A DNA stretch of 64,000 bases from contig NZ_BAAAFW010000095.1 in the NCBI RefSeq assembly GCF_039523735.1, forward strand, positions 62,001 to 126,000, given 5' to 3'. Position 1 is the first letter of the stretch, and every line of letters begins with the position of its first letter. Shown piece after piece: positions 32,147-42,460 of this stretch. The DNA comes from Tatumella punctata (GTDB lineage: Bacteria > Pseudomonadota > Gammaproteobacteria > Enterobacterales > Enterobacteriaceae). The position numbers and the translations under genes were made by a program. The notes beneath the pieces are model-generated. The model was not told where the DNA came from and did no database searches. It saw nothing but the letters and a program-made list of their open reading frames with translations.

Positions 32147-34789
32147 ATGTCCGGAAAAAATAATTCGCCGCTGTCAGGTCATTTACTTAAATTTCTTATT
32201 TTTTTCAACGTGATAGTTATTGCTATTATCATCAGCGTTATCTATGACAGCCTGGGTACCCAACTGCATCACCAGCAGACTCTGGTAGAGAATTTTGCAC
32301 GCTCAACACAACTGCGCATTGATAACTACCGGTTTGCCACCTGGCAAATATACGGTAATCAGACCTCCGCTGATGATGCTACCGACGATGATAGTGCCAC
32401 CCTGCAGGAAACCCGCTTGCGGGCTGATGTCTACGCCCCGGCGCAAGATCGCCATAAAACAGAAGCACTGATTTTTGGCTCTCATGACAGTAATACTCTC
32501 GCCAGCGCCCGCAGCGCGACCGATTTCCTGGACAGTTTCTGGGCATTAAAGAAAAATACCTGGTCAATGTATTACCTGAATGGCCAGGATAACAGCCTGA
32601 CGATGATATCCACTCTGCCACTGAAAGATATGCTGAGCCGCTATAACGGTGAAAGCATTACCGGACTGGTTTCCGCACGCCGGGCAGAAATGCTGCAACA
32701 GGCAAATACCCTGGATGAGCGCGAAAGTTTTTCCGGCCTGCGGCATTTACCTAACAGTAATGACTACTACTTCACATTAAGAACCACCTTTAACCAGCCG
32801 GGCCACCTGGCCACGGTACTGGCATTTGACCTGCCGGTGGATGACTTACTGAACGGTGATTTGCGTCCGGAATGGTTAACTTTTCATAATACAGAGAACC
32901 TTAACGGTAATAATGATACCCGTAACTCAGACAGCCTGAATCTGGCGACCACCTCCGTTGATCTGGTCGCCCCGTTAAATGCTTCACCGATGACTATTAC
33001 CTATCATCTGCCGGTGATGGTATTACTGCATCAGGCTCTGCAGGGATCTTTTTTAACTTTATCCCTGTCGCTGCTATTACTGATGCTCTCGGTAGCCGGC
33101 AGTTTCTGGCTGCGCCGTGTGCCTGCTCCGGCAGAAGAATCACCTGATCCGGAAACAGATTTACTGCGTCAGATGAATAAAGAAATGGTAGACAGTCTGC
33201 CGATAGGTTTCCTTATTTATGATTTCAATACCCGTCAGGAAGTGGTGAGTAATGAAAAGGCCGCTCAGCTGATCCCTCATCTCAACCTGCAGAAAATTAT
33301 TACGCTGTCAGACGGTGATCGTGGCGTGTTGCAGGTAACTGTTAACAATGAAGTCTACGAAGTCAGACACCAGCAAAGTCAGTGTTCCCCTCAATACTGC
33401 TTCTTTATGATCCGTAACCAGGACAGGGAGATCCTGGTGAATAAAAAACTACAGCACGCCCAGAAAATTCTCGATCAAAACCACCAGATGCGGCATCAGT
33501 TACTGGAAAATATCGGTAACGCTTTTCGCCAGCCTCTGCACCGGTTACTGCAGCGTCTGACTTCCCTGCATGGCCAGCTGGATGAACCCGGCTGGCAGCA
33601 ACTGATCGATTCAGGCGAACATCTGGTGCGGATGACCGGCAATATTATTTTGCTGACCCGGCTGGAAAACCGGCAGTGGTCAGCAGACCTGCAGCCTTTC
33701 TGTCTCCAGCAACTTATTGATGACATAGTGAGCACTTTACTGCCATCAATTAACCAGCGTGGTCTGGAAATCATTGTCAGTAATTTACGGCCTGCGGACG
33801 AAATTCGTCTCGGTGACCGTAACCTGTTACGTGAAATTCTGCTGACACTACTCTGGTACTCCTTCGGAACGACCCATTGGGGTAAAATATCTGTCAGGAT
33901 CAGCGCAAGCCCGGAACATACTGATCGACTATTGATAAATATTGTAGATACTGGTCAGGGTCTGAATAAGACAGAATTAGCCAATGCCGATTTTCCGTTC
34001 AGCGGAGAAGTCAGTACGGTCAATGATGAAAAATCAAACAGTATGGATTTGTTTTTTTGTCGCCAGTTTTGCCAGACCCTGAACGGAAAGCTGGATATTA
34101 TCTCTAAACCCGGTATCGGCAGCCATTTTAGTCTGTTGATGCCTCTGCCGGTTCAGCAACAGGGAATCGATCAGGAAGAAAAAATACTGGATGGAATAAC
34201 AGTATTGGTGGATGTGGTGGTTGATGATATCTATAAAATTGTCAGTCGTCAGTTAGAGTTCTGGGGAGCAAAATGCCTGATAGCTGACGACCGGGTGCCG
34301 GGCCAGGACTATGATTTTCTGCTGACTGATGTGCCCGCCAGACTGAGCGGATGGGCACTGCTGATCACCGGCTCAGAGCAGGGTTATACTGCGATTAATG
34401 CGCAACAGTACCGGGTGAATTATAATCTGAACCAGGCATTTCTGGATGCGCTGTTATTACTGATTGAGAAACAACTGACTAAGGACGAGACGGAGGAAGC
34501 TCCTGAGAGCAACACGGGCGATATGCTAAAAGAACCCGAGTACTTTCAGATATTTAAGGACACAGTGCCCGATGATGTCGAAAAATTATATCTTGAAATT
34601 TCTGATAACGATTATGCTGCGCTTGCCCTGACTGCTCATCGTCTGAAAGGCGTTTTCGCGATGCTTGGCCTGCAGGATGGCAAAGTATACTGTGAACAGT
34701 TGGAGCGTTTGATTGAAGAGCGCGATGATTTAAACATTAAAAATACCACCAGTGATATCGAACACTACGTGAACTCACTGCTGCAGTAA
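32147..34789 (+). CDS. rcsD: Phosphotransferase RcsD (YojN)
   Basis: The inner-membrane histidine phosphotransferase that passes phosphate from RcsC to RcsB in the Rcs envelope-stress phosphorelay. From the ATG at 32147 (MSGKNNSP) it has 880 residues (E. coli 890): an N-terminal helix, a periplasmic domain to about residue 300, a second helix, a degenerate histidine-kinase-like region lacking the normal phospho-His, an ABL domain, and a C-terminal HPt domain with His831 in TAHRLKGVFAM. The frame upstream to 32105 is ignored. RcsB follows after 14 bases. Confidence 0.95.
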   Translation: MSGKNNSPLSGHLLKFLIFFNVIVIAIIISVIYDSLGTQLHHQQTLVENFARSTQLRIDNYRFATWQIYGNQTSADDATDDDSATLQETRLRADVYAPAQDRHKTEALIFGSHDSNTLASARSATDFLDSFWALKKNTWSMYYLNGQDNSLTMISTLPLKDMLSRYNGESITGLVSARRAEMLQQANTLDERESFSGLRHLPNSNDYYFTLRTTFNQPGHLATVLAFDLPVDDLLNGDLRPEWLTFHNTENLNGNNDTRNSDSLNLATTSVDLVAPLNASPMTITYHLPVMVLLHQALQGSFLTLSLSLLLLMLSVAGSFWLRRVPAPAEESPDPETDLLRQMNKEMVDSLPIGFLIYDFNTRQEVVSNEKAAQLIPHLNLQKIITLSDGDRGVLQVTVNNEVYEVRHQQSQCSPQYCFFMIRNQDREILVNKKLQHAQKILDQNHQMRHQLLENIGNAFRQPLHRLLQRLTSLHGQLDEPGWQQLIDSGEHLVRMTGNIILLTRLENRQWSADLQPFCLQQLIDDIVSTLLPSINQRGLEIIVSNLRPADEIRLGDRNLLREILLTLLWYSFGTTHWGKISVRISASPEHTDRLLINIVDTGQGLNKTELANADFPFSGEVSTVNDEKSNSMDLFFCRQFCQTLNGKLDIISKPGIGSHFSLLMPLPVQQQGIDQEEKILDGITVLVDVVVDDIYKIVSRQLEFWGAKCLIADDRVPGQDYDFLLTDVPARLSGWALLITGSEQGYTAINAQQYRVNYNLNQAFLDALLLLIEKQLTKDETEEAPESNTGDMLKEPEYFQIFKDTVPDDVEKLYLEISDNDYAALALTAHRLKGVFAMLGLQDGKVYCEQLERLIEERDDLNIKNTTSDIEHYVNSLLQ

Positions 34790-34803
34790 GGTAGCTAAAA
34801 AAA

Positions 34804-35451
34804 ATGGATAACTTAAACGTAATTATTGCCGATGATCATCCGATTGTTTTATTCGGGATCCGTAAATCTCTGGAACAGATAGACTGGATTAACGTCGTCG
34901 GTGAGTTCGAAGATTCAACCACACTCATCAATAACTTATCTAAGCTCGAAGCCAATGTCCTGATCACCGACCTGTCGATGCCGGGTGATAAATACGGCGA
35001 TGGGATCACTCTGATTAAGTATATAAAACGTCATTATCCGGATTTGGCGATCATCGTGCTGACGATGAACAACAACCCGGCGATTCTCAGTTCGGTACTG
35101 GACCTGGATATCGAAGGCATTGTACTGAAACAAGGTGCTCCCACCGATTTACCTAAAGCTCTGGCCGCCCTGCAGAAAGGTAAGAAGTACACTCCGGAAT
35201 CTGTTGCCCGGTTACTGGAAAAAATCAGTGCCGGTGGCTACGGAGACAAACGTCTGTCACCGAAAGAGAGTGAAGTACTGCGCTTGTTTGCTGAAGGTTT
35301 TTTAGTAACAGAAATCGCCCGCAAACTGAACCGTAGTATTAAAACCATCAGTAGCCAGAAAAAATCTGCCATGATGAAGCTGGGTGTGGATAACGATATT
35401 GCCCTGCTTAACTATCTGTCTTCTGTCAGCGCAACACCACCAAAAGACTGA
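34804..35451 (+). CDS. rcsB: Response regulator RcsB
   Basis: The DNA-binding output of the Rcs phosphorelay, controlling capsule, motility and envelope genes, alone or with RcsA and other partners. The 215 residues comprise an N-terminal receiver with acidic pocket IADDH and phospho-acceptor Asp56 (LITDLSMPG), and a C-terminal LuxR-type helix-turn-helix (LSPKESEVLRLFAEG to KKSAMMKLG). E. coli RcsB has 216 residues. Co-transcribed with rcsD. Confidence 0.97.
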   Translation: MDNLNVIIADDHPIVLFGIRKSLEQIDWINVVGEFEDSTTLINNLSKLEANVLITDLSMPGDKYGDGITLIKYIKRHYPDLAIIVLTMNNNPAILSSVLDLDIEGIVLKQGAPTDLPKALAALQKGKKYTPESVARLLEKISAGGYGDKRLSPKESEVLRLFAEGFLVTEIARKLNRSIKTISSQKKSAMMKLGVDNDIALLNYLSSVSATPPKD

Positions 35452-35458
35452 TTATCTG

Positions 35459-35489
35459 AGCAGCCTCGTGCCCTGAGGCAGAGGCTGCT
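35459..35489. terminator. Hairpin between convergent rcsB and rcsC
   Basis: AGCAGCCTC (35459-35467) pairs perfectly with GAGGCTGCT (35481-35489). No long T-run is seen on either side, so termination strength is uncertain. Confidence 0.55.
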
Positions 35490-35521
35490 GTTCTCTGTAC
35501 TGAAATGAAAAATCCAGCCAG

Positions 35522-38362
35522 TTACGCCTGCGATGGTCGGGACTTTCTGACCTGCTCTGTATAACTGCGCAAGCTTACTTTCAGCTCCTGTAATGTGACT
35601 GGTTTTGATAAACAGTCATCCATTCCCGCCGCCAGACAACGCTGTTTCTCATCAGCCAGCGCATTGGCTGTGACGCCGATCACCGGCCGCTGATAGCCCG
35701 ACTCACGCAAGGTCTGTGTCAGCGTATAGCCATCCATATTCGGCATATTGACATCACTGAGCACAATGTCCGCATCAATGCGTTTCATCACGTTCAGAGC
35801 ATCCACCCCATCCTGAGCCGTTTTTACCTGGTATCCCAGGGTGTGCAACTGGCCGGACAACAGCATCCGGTTAATCGGATGATCGTCCACCACCAGGATA
35901 AGAATATCTTCATTGGCACTATTATCACCATTATCCGGGGTCTGCTCTGTCAGTAATTTCACTTCACTGACCGGCCGGTAAATGCGGCGCAACAGTTCCG
36001 GCAACTCATGGGGCATCGAAGTGGTGATCAGCCATACTCCTGGCCTGATTTCACTCGGGAAATCCGTGTGCTCACTGCTGAAACAGATACGTGCTTTACA
36101 GGCAATATCGGCAGTATCGTCACAGTCGGTCAGCCAGATATCCTCCGGGGTTAACTGCTGTTCTGTGGTCAGCAGCGTCACCGATAATGCCAGTAACTGG
36201 CGTCGCAGATAATCGGCAAAACAACGGTTTTTCAGGGAGAGATATATCCGCCTGCCTTTGAGATCACTGGCTGCCGGTGTCCATAGTCCCTGATATACCG
36301 GCAGACGCACCGTAAACTGGCTGCCCATACCCGGTTCTGATTCCACATCAATATCGCCATCCATCATATTGATCAGTTTTTCACAAATAGCCAGTCCCAG
36401 TCCGGTTCCCTGGAAATTACGTTGTACTCCGGTGCCCACCTGAAAGAACGGGTCAAACAAACGCAGTACATCGCGGGCGGGTATCCCTACCCCCGTATCA
36501 CGTACCCTGAATGCCAGGTACCCCTGTTGCTGATAGACATGAAGTACGATAACCCCGGTATGGGTAAACTTAATCGCATTACTGAGCAGATTAGAGACAA
36601 CCTGCTGCAGGCGCATGGCATCGCCAAACAGGGCGGTCGGAATATCATGTTCGATCAGGCAATACAGGGTCAGGCGTTTTTTTACCACCAGGGACAGGTA
36701 GTTAGAGATAATATGTCCCATCATCTCATGGGGGGAGAATGTCCCTGGTTCAATTTTTAACTGTTCAGATTCAATCTTGGAAAAATCAAGAATATCGTTA
36801 ATGATCTTCAATAAAAGATCTGATGAGTTCGTCATCGCACTGACCAGTGCGTCTGAATTTTTCGGCAGTTCGCGGGTTTTCAGTAAATCCAGATTACCGA
36901 TAATACCGTACAGAGGCGTACGCAGTTCATGGCTGACGGTAGCAAGGAACATAGATTTTGACTGGCTGGCCTGTTCCGCTGAGTCGGCCATTTCCTGCAG
37001 AGACTGCTCCATTTTTATCCTGGCACTGACATCCACCAGTACGCAGATAGCGACATCTTCATTACGGTAACGGCTATGGACAAAACTGATTTGCAGGTTA
37101 GTGTTAGAGCCGGTCAGCACATCCACAAAATTCACCTGCTGTCCGCCTATAATTTCTGTCAGCCGCAGTTTATCTTCGGCCGTCAGCAGCGTCAGATAGT
37201 CATGTGCCAGTTCGTTACTCAGAATATTACTGCCATCACTGGTCCGCAGGATACAGATGCCGACCGGTGCAGAGGCTACAATCTTCCGGTTAAACTGCTC
37301 ATGTTCCTCCAGACGCAGTGCATTATCTTCTGCTGGCAGTAACATCCGCCGTTCAAAGATGATCGTCAGTGCAATAAGAATTAATGCGCTGAAAATGTTC
37401 AGCAGAATGGCATTGATGATCATCAGTTTCATCTGATTAAACAGCAAACCGGTCGGCAGAGAATAGATAATACTGAAAGGGCTCGGTGACAGTGACTGCT
37501 TCAGTATTAACTGGCTATAGCCATTAATATAGCCAAACCACTCCCGGCTGTCGGGCAGCGATTCGAAACTATGGCTGCTGATACTGCTGTCCGTGGATAA
37601 CACCAGCTGATCATCATCATTAACAATCGACGTAGCCACCGGGGTACTGCCCGGGGTAACCAGCTCATCCAGCCGTAAGTTTTGTTCAAAGCTCAGCAAA
37701 GCGACCTGCTGATTGCCCGTATACACCGGCATCATCATATAAAATGCCCCGACGCCCGGCTGATTCCCCGCCGTGATCCAGTAGACAGGGTTACGTTGTT
37801 CTGCCGCAGAGCTGTTATTAAATCTCAGCACATTTTCCTGCAGGGAATTCATGCCGGAGTCACTGCTGACTTCGCTGGTTGTAAAGGAAAACGTCGCCAG
37901 ACAATTACTGCCATTATGCAGCAGAAAAATCCGGCTCATTTCATAAGATGAGACATACTGGCTTTCCCAGTAATGCAAAAAACCGCCCAGCGTGGATAAC
38001 GTAGTCCGCCAGCCTGTATCGACGCTGCTGCAATCATCGTCACTGAACAACGGTGAAAACTGAGGCGAGTAATTTTTGCTGCTGCTCAGGGTAAAAGAGT
38101 TATCATCGGGGCTATTATTTAACTGCCCTTCGGTAATGTATTTCAGTTCCCGCATCGCTTCATTGGAATGGGCGATATACCAGCCGGCCAGACTGTAGTT
38201 GCCGGAAAGCTGTTCCCTGATATCCGATTCCTTTTCATGTAACACATTCAGCAGGTAAAACGCGCTCAGTAACCCACCCAGCAGCCAGAGCAAGAGTGCC
38301 AGTATGCGAAACAGATAACGAGAAACCCGTAGCGTGGTACGAAAAGAGACAAGATATTTCAC
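35522..38362 (-). CDS. rcsC: Hybrid sensor histidine kinase RcsC
   Basis: The inner-membrane hybrid kinase that autophosphorylates and feeds RcsD. I use the GTG at 38362, which gives VKYLVSFRTTL in register with E. coli RcsC (MKYLASFRTTL) and 946 residues (E. coli 949); the frame extends to 38440 with unrelated residues. Two membrane helices flank a periplasmic domain, followed by a PAS-like region, the H-box with His478 (ATVSHELRTPLYG), the ATP-binding domain with DTGVGI and GTGLGLAICE, an ABL domain, and a C-terminal receiver with Asp870 (VLSDVNMPNMDG). Convergent with rcsB. Confidence 0.95.
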   Translation of the reverse strand: MKYLVSFRTTLRVSRYLFRILALLLWLLGGLLSAFYLLNVLHEKESDIREQLSGNYSLAGWYIAHSNEAMRELKYITEGQLNNSPDDNSFTLSSSKNYSPQFSPLFSDDDCSSVDTGWRTTLSTLGGFLHYWESQYVSSYEMSRIFLLHNGSNCLATFSFTTSEVSSDSGMNSLQENVLRFNNSSAAEQRNPVYWITAGNQPGVGAFYMMMPVYTGNQQVALLSFEQNLRLDELVTPGSTPVATSIVNDDDQLVLSTDSSISSHSFESLPDSREWFGYINGYSQLILKQSLSPSPFSIIYSLPTGLLFNQMKLMIINAILLNIFSALILIALTIIFERRMLLPAEDNALRLEEHEQFNRKIVASAPVGICILRTSDGSNILSNELAHDYLTLLTAEDKLRLTEIIGGQQVNFVDVLTGSNTNLQISFVHSRYRNEDVAICVLVDVSARIKMEQSLQEMADSAEQASQSKSMFLATVSHELRTPLYGIIGNLDLLKTRELPKNSDALVSAMTNSSDLLLKIINDILDFSKIESEQLKIEPGTFSPHEMMGHIISNYLSLVVKKRLTLYCLIEHDIPTALFGDAMRLQQVVSNLLSNAIKFTHTGVIVLHVYQQQGYLAFRVRDTGVGIPARDVLRLFDPFFQVGTGVQRNFQGTGLGLAICEKLINMMDGDIDVESEPGMGSQFTVRLPVYQGLWTPAASDLKGRRIYLSLKNRCFADYLRRQLLALSVTLLTTEQQLTPEDIWLTDCDDTADIACKARICFSSEHTDFPSEIRPGVWLITTSMPHELPELLRRIYRPVSEVKLLTEQTPDNGDNSANEDILILVVDDHPINRMLLSGQLHTLGYQVKTAQDGVDALNVMKRIDADIVLSDVNMPNMDGYTLTQTLRESGYQRPVIGVTANALADEKQRCLAAGMDDCLSKPVTLQELKVSLRSYTEQVRKSRPSQA

Positions 38363-38516
38363 TGGAAACTCACTGCAGTAAGTCGGAACGAACAAAACGA
38401 TGAATGGGGTAACCGGCTCATCAGTACAAAGTGACAGCAACCGCTGACGGGCTTAAGACTATCACATACATTTTAATTTTACAGAGATGCCACCCCGAAA
38501 GCACCGGCAGACAGAC

Positions 38517-38549
38517 ATAAAAAAGAGGCACCACAGGGATGCCTCTTTT
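38517..38549 (-). terminator. Terminator of gyrA
   Basis: On the minus strand CAAAAGAGGCA pairs with TGCCTCTTTT, followed by T, 24 bases after the gyrA stop. Confidence 0.85.
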
Positions 38550-38572
38550 GCTATCTGCTGAACGCAGGGAAA

Positions 38573-41206
38573 TTATTCGTCGTCAGACTCTGTATCATCA
38601 TCTGTTTCAGGTTCCTGAAGCAGATCATCATCGCCTTCGGCCACCGAACCATCAATTGCATCCAGCTCTTCTTCAGCAACCGGTTCAGCAACACGCTGCA
38701 AACCGACAACATTTTCATCGTCAGCCGTACGGATCAGGATTACGCCCTGGGTGTTACGACCCACAACACTGACTTCGGAGACACGGGTTCTCACCAGGGT
38801 GCCGGCATCGGTGATCATCATAATCTGGTCACTGTCATCAACCTGTACCGCACCGATCACCGGACCATTACGCTCCGTCACTTTGATGGAGATCACCCCC
38901 TGGGTGGCACGGGATTTGGTCGGGTACTGCTGGTTAGCGGTACGTTTACCATAACCATTACGGGTAACCGTCAGAATAGCCCCGTCTTCACGAGGAATAA
39001 TCAGTGAAACCACCCGATCATTTTCTGCCAGTTTGATTCCGCGGACCCCGGAAGCAGTACGCCCCATCGCCCGCACGGCCTGTTCGGAGAAACGGACCAC
39101 TTTACCGGCAGCAGAGAACAGCATTGCTTCATCATTACCGTCGGTCAAAGCCACACCGATAAGCTCATCGTCATCACGCAGATTAACCGCAATGATCCCG
39201 GCACTGCGCGGGCGGCTGAATTCGGTCAGTGCCGTTTTCTTCACTGTCCCGCTGGCGGTTGCCATAAAGATATTCAGGCCTTCAGCATACTCACGTACCG
39301 GCAGGATCGCGGTAATACGCTCGTTGGCTTCCAGTGGCAGCAGGTTAACAATCGGACGTCCGCGGGCGCCACGGCTGGCTTCCGGTAACTGATACACTTT
39401 CATCCAGTACAGACGGCCACGGCTGGAGAAGCACAGGATGGTATCATGGGTATTCGCCACCAGCAGGCGATCGATAAAGTCTTCTTCTTTGATCCTGGCA
39501 GCGGATTTACCTTTACCACCACGGCGTTGTGCTTCGTAGTCTGTCAGGGGCTGATATTTTACATATCCCTGGTGCGACAGAGTAACGACCACATCTTCCT
39601 GGCTGATCAAATCTTCGATGTTAATATCAGCCGAATTGGCAGTGATTTCCGTGCGGCGTGCGTCACCAAACTGCTCACGGACCGCAACCAGTTCTTCACG
39701 GATCACATCCATCAGACGATTAGCATCTTCCAGGATAAAGATCAGCCCGGCAATTTCACTCAGTAACTGCTTGTACTCATCCAGCAGTTTTTCATGTTCC
39801 ATACCGGTCAGTTTTTGCAGACGCAGGTCGAGGATCGCCTGAGCCTGTTGTTCTGTCAGGTAATACTCACCGTCACGGATACCATACTCCGGTTCCAGCC
39901 ATTCCGGACGCGCTGCATCATCGCCGGCTTTTTCCAGCATAACGGCAACGTTACCCAGCGCCCAGCCCTGAGCAACCAGTGCAGCCTTCGCTTCTGCCGG
40001 AGAAGGTGCGCGGCGGATCATCTCGATCACCGGATCAATGTTCGCCAGAGCAATCGCCAGCCCTTCAAGAATATGAGCACGGTCACGCGCTTTACGCAGT
40101 TCATAAATGGTACGACGGGTAACCACTTCACGGCGGTGACGGACAAACGCTTCCAGAATATCTTTCAGTGGCATAATTTTTGGCTGGCCCTGATGCAGTG
40201 CCACCATATTAATACCGAAAGACGTCTGTAACTGGGTCAGAGAATAGAGGTTATTAAGCACCACTTCACCGACCGCATCACGTTTCACTTCAATGACAAT
40301 ACGCATACCGTCTTTATCAGACTCGTCACGCAACGCACTGATGCCCTCAATACGCTTCTCTTTGACCAGCTCCGCGATTTTTTCGATCAGCCGGGCTTTG
40401 TTCACCTGATAAGGTATTTCGTGGACGATAATTGTTTCACGTCCGGTTTTAGGGTCTGTTTCCACTTCACCACGGCCGCGAATATAAATTTTCCCGCGTC
40501 CGGTACGGTATGCTTCTTCGATGCCACGACGACCATTAATGATCGCTGCCGTCGGGAAGTCCGGTCCGGGGATGTGCTCCATCAGACCTTCAACGGTAAT
40601 ATCGCCATCGTCGATTAATGCCAGACAACCGTTAATCACTTCATTCAGGTTGTGCGGAGGTATATTGGTCGCCATGCCGACGGCAATACCTGACGAACCA
40701 TTGACCAGCAGGTTAGGGATCTTTGTCGGCATGACTTCAGGAATTTGTTCTGTGCCATCATAGTTAGGCACAAAATCAACCGTTTCTTTGTCCAGGTCTG
40801 CCAGCAATTCATGGGCGATTTTTGCCATACGGATTTCCGTATAACGCATCGCCGCGGCGGAGTCACCGTCAATAGAACCAAAGTTACCCTGCCCGTCTAC
40901 CAGCATATAACGTAATGAAAACGGCTGTGCCATACGGACAATCGTTTCATAGACTGCGGAGTCACCGTGCGGGTGATATTTACCGATCACATCCCCGACA
41001 ACACGGGCAGATTTTTTGTAGGCTTTGTTCCAGTCATTACCTAACTCGCTCATGGCAAACAATACACGACGGTGTACTGGTTTCAGGCCATCACGCACAT
41101 CAGGTAACGCACGGCCAACGATGACCGACATGGCATAATCGAGATAAGAATTTTTTAATTCTTCCTCGATATTAACCGGTGTGATTTCTCTTGCTAAGTC
41201 GCTCAT
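38573..41206 (-). CDS. gyrA: DNA gyrase subunit A
   Basis: The breakage-reunion subunit of DNA gyrase, which introduces negative supercoils. The 877 residues (E. coli 875) have the winged-helix/tower domain with catalytic Tyr122 (AAAMRYTEIR), the GyrA-box QRRGGKG of the C-terminal beta-pinwheel, and a very acidic tail. In the quinolone resistance-determining region Ser83 is present, but position 87 is Glu (codon GAA at 40948-40946) where E. coli has Asp. Glu at this site occurs naturally in other genera, so I do not call it a resistance mutation. The ATG at 41206 starts MSDLAREITP. Confidence 0.97.
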   Translation of the reverse strand: MSDLAREITPVNIEEELKNSYLDYAMSVIVGRALPDVRDGLKPVHRRVLFAMSELGNDWNKAYKKSARVVGDVIGKYHPHGDSAVYETIVRMAQPFSLRYMLVDGQGNFGSIDGDSAAAMRYTEIRMAKIAHELLADLDKETVDFVPNYDGTEQIPEVMPTKIPNLLVNGSSGIAVGMATNIPPHNLNEVINGCLALIDDGDITVEGLMEHIPGPDFPTAAIINGRRGIEEAYRTGRGKIYIRGRGEVETDPKTGRETIIVHEIPYQVNKARLIEKIAELVKEKRIEGISALRDESDKDGMRIVIEVKRDAVGEVVLNNLYSLTQLQTSFGINMVALHQGQPKIMPLKDILEAFVRHRREVVTRRTIYELRKARDRAHILEGLAIALANIDPVIEMIRRAPSPAEAKAALVAQGWALGNVAVMLEKAGDDAARPEWLEPEYGIRDGEYYLTEQQAQAILDLRLQKLTGMEHEKLLDEYKQLLSEIAGLIFILEDANRLMDVIREELVAVREQFGDARRTEITANSADINIEDLISQEDVVVTLSHQGYVKYQPLTDYEAQRRGGKGKSAARIKEEDFIDRLLVANTHDTILCFSSRGRLYWMKVYQLPEASRGARGRPIVNLLPLEANERITAILPVREYAEGLNIFMATASGTVKKTALTEFSRPRSAGIIAVNLRDDDELIGVALTDGNDEAMLFSAAGKVVRFSEQAVRAMGRTASGVRGIKLAENDRVVSLIIPREDGAILTVTRNGYGKRTANQQYPTKSRATQGVISIKVTERNGPVIGAVQVDDSDQIMMITDAGTLVRTRVSEVSVVGRNTQGVILIRTADDENVVGLQRVAEPVAEEELDAIDGSVAEGDDDLLQEPETDDDTESDDE

Positions 41207-41377
41207 GGAGCCGATATCCCTCTAGATATTGCCGACTATTCAGGCGGCGAATCATATCACAGTACCACCCTGCGGTGCACGTCAGCATCAGATTAGTTAT
41301 GCAGATCCACAGACTAAGGGTGCCGCTGGCCGATTAAGTGTTTATACTCGGTAAAATTTTTTCAGGAGTCGTAATCC

Positions 41378-42115
41378 ATGAATATGCCTGCACAGGAAAA
41401 TCAGTCAAACCAGAACGTTGACCATCAGGAGATTGCCAAATTTGAAGCAGTCGCCTCCCGCTGGTGGGATTTGGAAGGCGAATTCAAACCTCTGCACCGT
41501 ATTAACCCGTTGCGTCTCGGTTATATCAGCCAGAACAGCCACGGGTTATTTGGCAAAAAAGTCCTGGATGTCGGTTGTGGCGGCGGGATCCTTGCCGAGA
41601 GTATGGCCCGCGAAGGGGCTGAGGTGACCGGTCTGGATATGGGAGCAGAACCTTTACAAGTTGCCCGGCTGCATGCCCTGGAAAGTGGCGTCAGCGTCGA
41701 TTATGTGCAGCGTACGGTCGAAGAACATGCCAGCGAATTTGCAGGACAATACGATGTTGTTACCTGTATGGAAATGCTGGAACATGTGCCAGACCCGCGT
41801 TCGGTGGTCCATGCCTGCGCCAGACTGGTGAAACCCGGCGGGCAGGTATTTTTCTCGACCATCAACCGCAACCCTAAAGCCTGGCTGATGGCGGTATTCG
41901 GTGCAGAGTATCTGTTACGTATGGTACCGCGCGGCACCCACGATATTAAAAAGTTTATCCGTCCTGCGGAGCTGCTGAACTGGGTAGATGAAACTCCGTT
42001 ACGCGAAGAAGGCATGATCGGCCTGCACTATAATCCGCTGACCAGCCATTTCCGCCTCGGTCATGGTGTCGACGTCAACTATATGGTACATACCAGCTGC
42101 CCGGAAAAATCCTGA
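41378..42115 (+). CDS. ubiG: Ubiquinone biosynthesis O-methyltransferase UbiG
   Basis: Performs both O-methylation steps of ubiquinone synthesis using S-adenosylmethionine. The 245-residue protein (E. coli 240) has the SAM-binding motif LDVGCGGGILAE near residue 65, VTCMEMLEHVPDP, and the membrane-association segment AVFGAEYLLRMVPRGTHD. The ATG at 41378 has AGGAG nine bases upstream. It is divergent from gyrA, as in E. coli. Confidence 0.96.
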   Translation: MNMPAQENQSNQNVDHQEIAKFEAVASRWWDLEGEFKPLHRINPLRLGYISQNSHGLFGKKVLDVGCGGGILAESMAREGAEVTGLDMGAEPLQVARLHALESGVSVDYVQRTVEEHASEFAGQYDVVTCMEMLEHVPDPRSVVHACARLVKPGGQVFFSTINRNPKAWLMAVFGAEYLLRMVPRGTHDIKKFIRPAELLNWVDETPLREEGMIGLHYNPLTSHFRLGHGVDVNYMVHTSCPEKS

Positions 42116-42140
42116 CTCCGGCATTTTATGCTTAAAAAAC

Positions 42141-42173
42141 TTCCGGCAGAAGAACAAAACCAATCTGCCGGAA
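42141..42173. terminator. Hairpin downstream of ubiG
   Basis: TTCCGGCAGA pairs perfectly with TCTGCCGGAA. The best U-run is on the minus strand (six A before the left arm); on the plus strand only a 3'-end stabilising role is clear. Confidence 0.5.
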
Positions 42174-42432
42174 AATAAAGCAGTCTCTGTCTCCTGAACC
42201 GTTTCGTTTGTCAGTGTAAATGCCTTCCCCGGTTCTCCCTGAATGAAAAATCGGCTACCGATCATAAAAAGAATTTTTTTCTTCCAAATGTTGACATCAG
42301 ATGGTGCCTTTAATCATGCGGGCTACGAAAAAAAACAAAAATTACAAGTCAAATTACGCCCTATTTTTGCACTTGTTAACTCCGCGGAAGTCACTAAAAT
42401 ACAGCCTATCTTGTTATATATTTTATCGACAC

Positions 42433-42448
42433 CCCCTACATGTAGTGG
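42433..42448 (+). promoter_or_regulatory. Candidate NrdR box of nrdAB
   Basis: CCCCTACATGTAGTGG resembles the NrdR consensus ACACTATATATAGTGT in 11 of 16 positions and sits where the E. coli nrdA NrdR boxes lie. Confidence 0.6.
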
Positions 42449-42457
42449 TTATCCACA
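42449..42457 (+). promoter_or_regulatory. DnaA box 1 of nrdAB
   Basis: A perfect consensus DnaA box, TTATCCACA. The E. coli nrdAB promoter also has two DnaA boxes that couple dNTP supply to replication. Confidence 0.85.
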
Positions 42458-42460
42458 GTT

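Noticed and set aside
40937..40960. GyrA resistance mutation at position 83 or 87
   Set aside because: Ser83 is wild-type and Glu87 is a natural residue in other genera, so resistance cannot be claimed from sequence.
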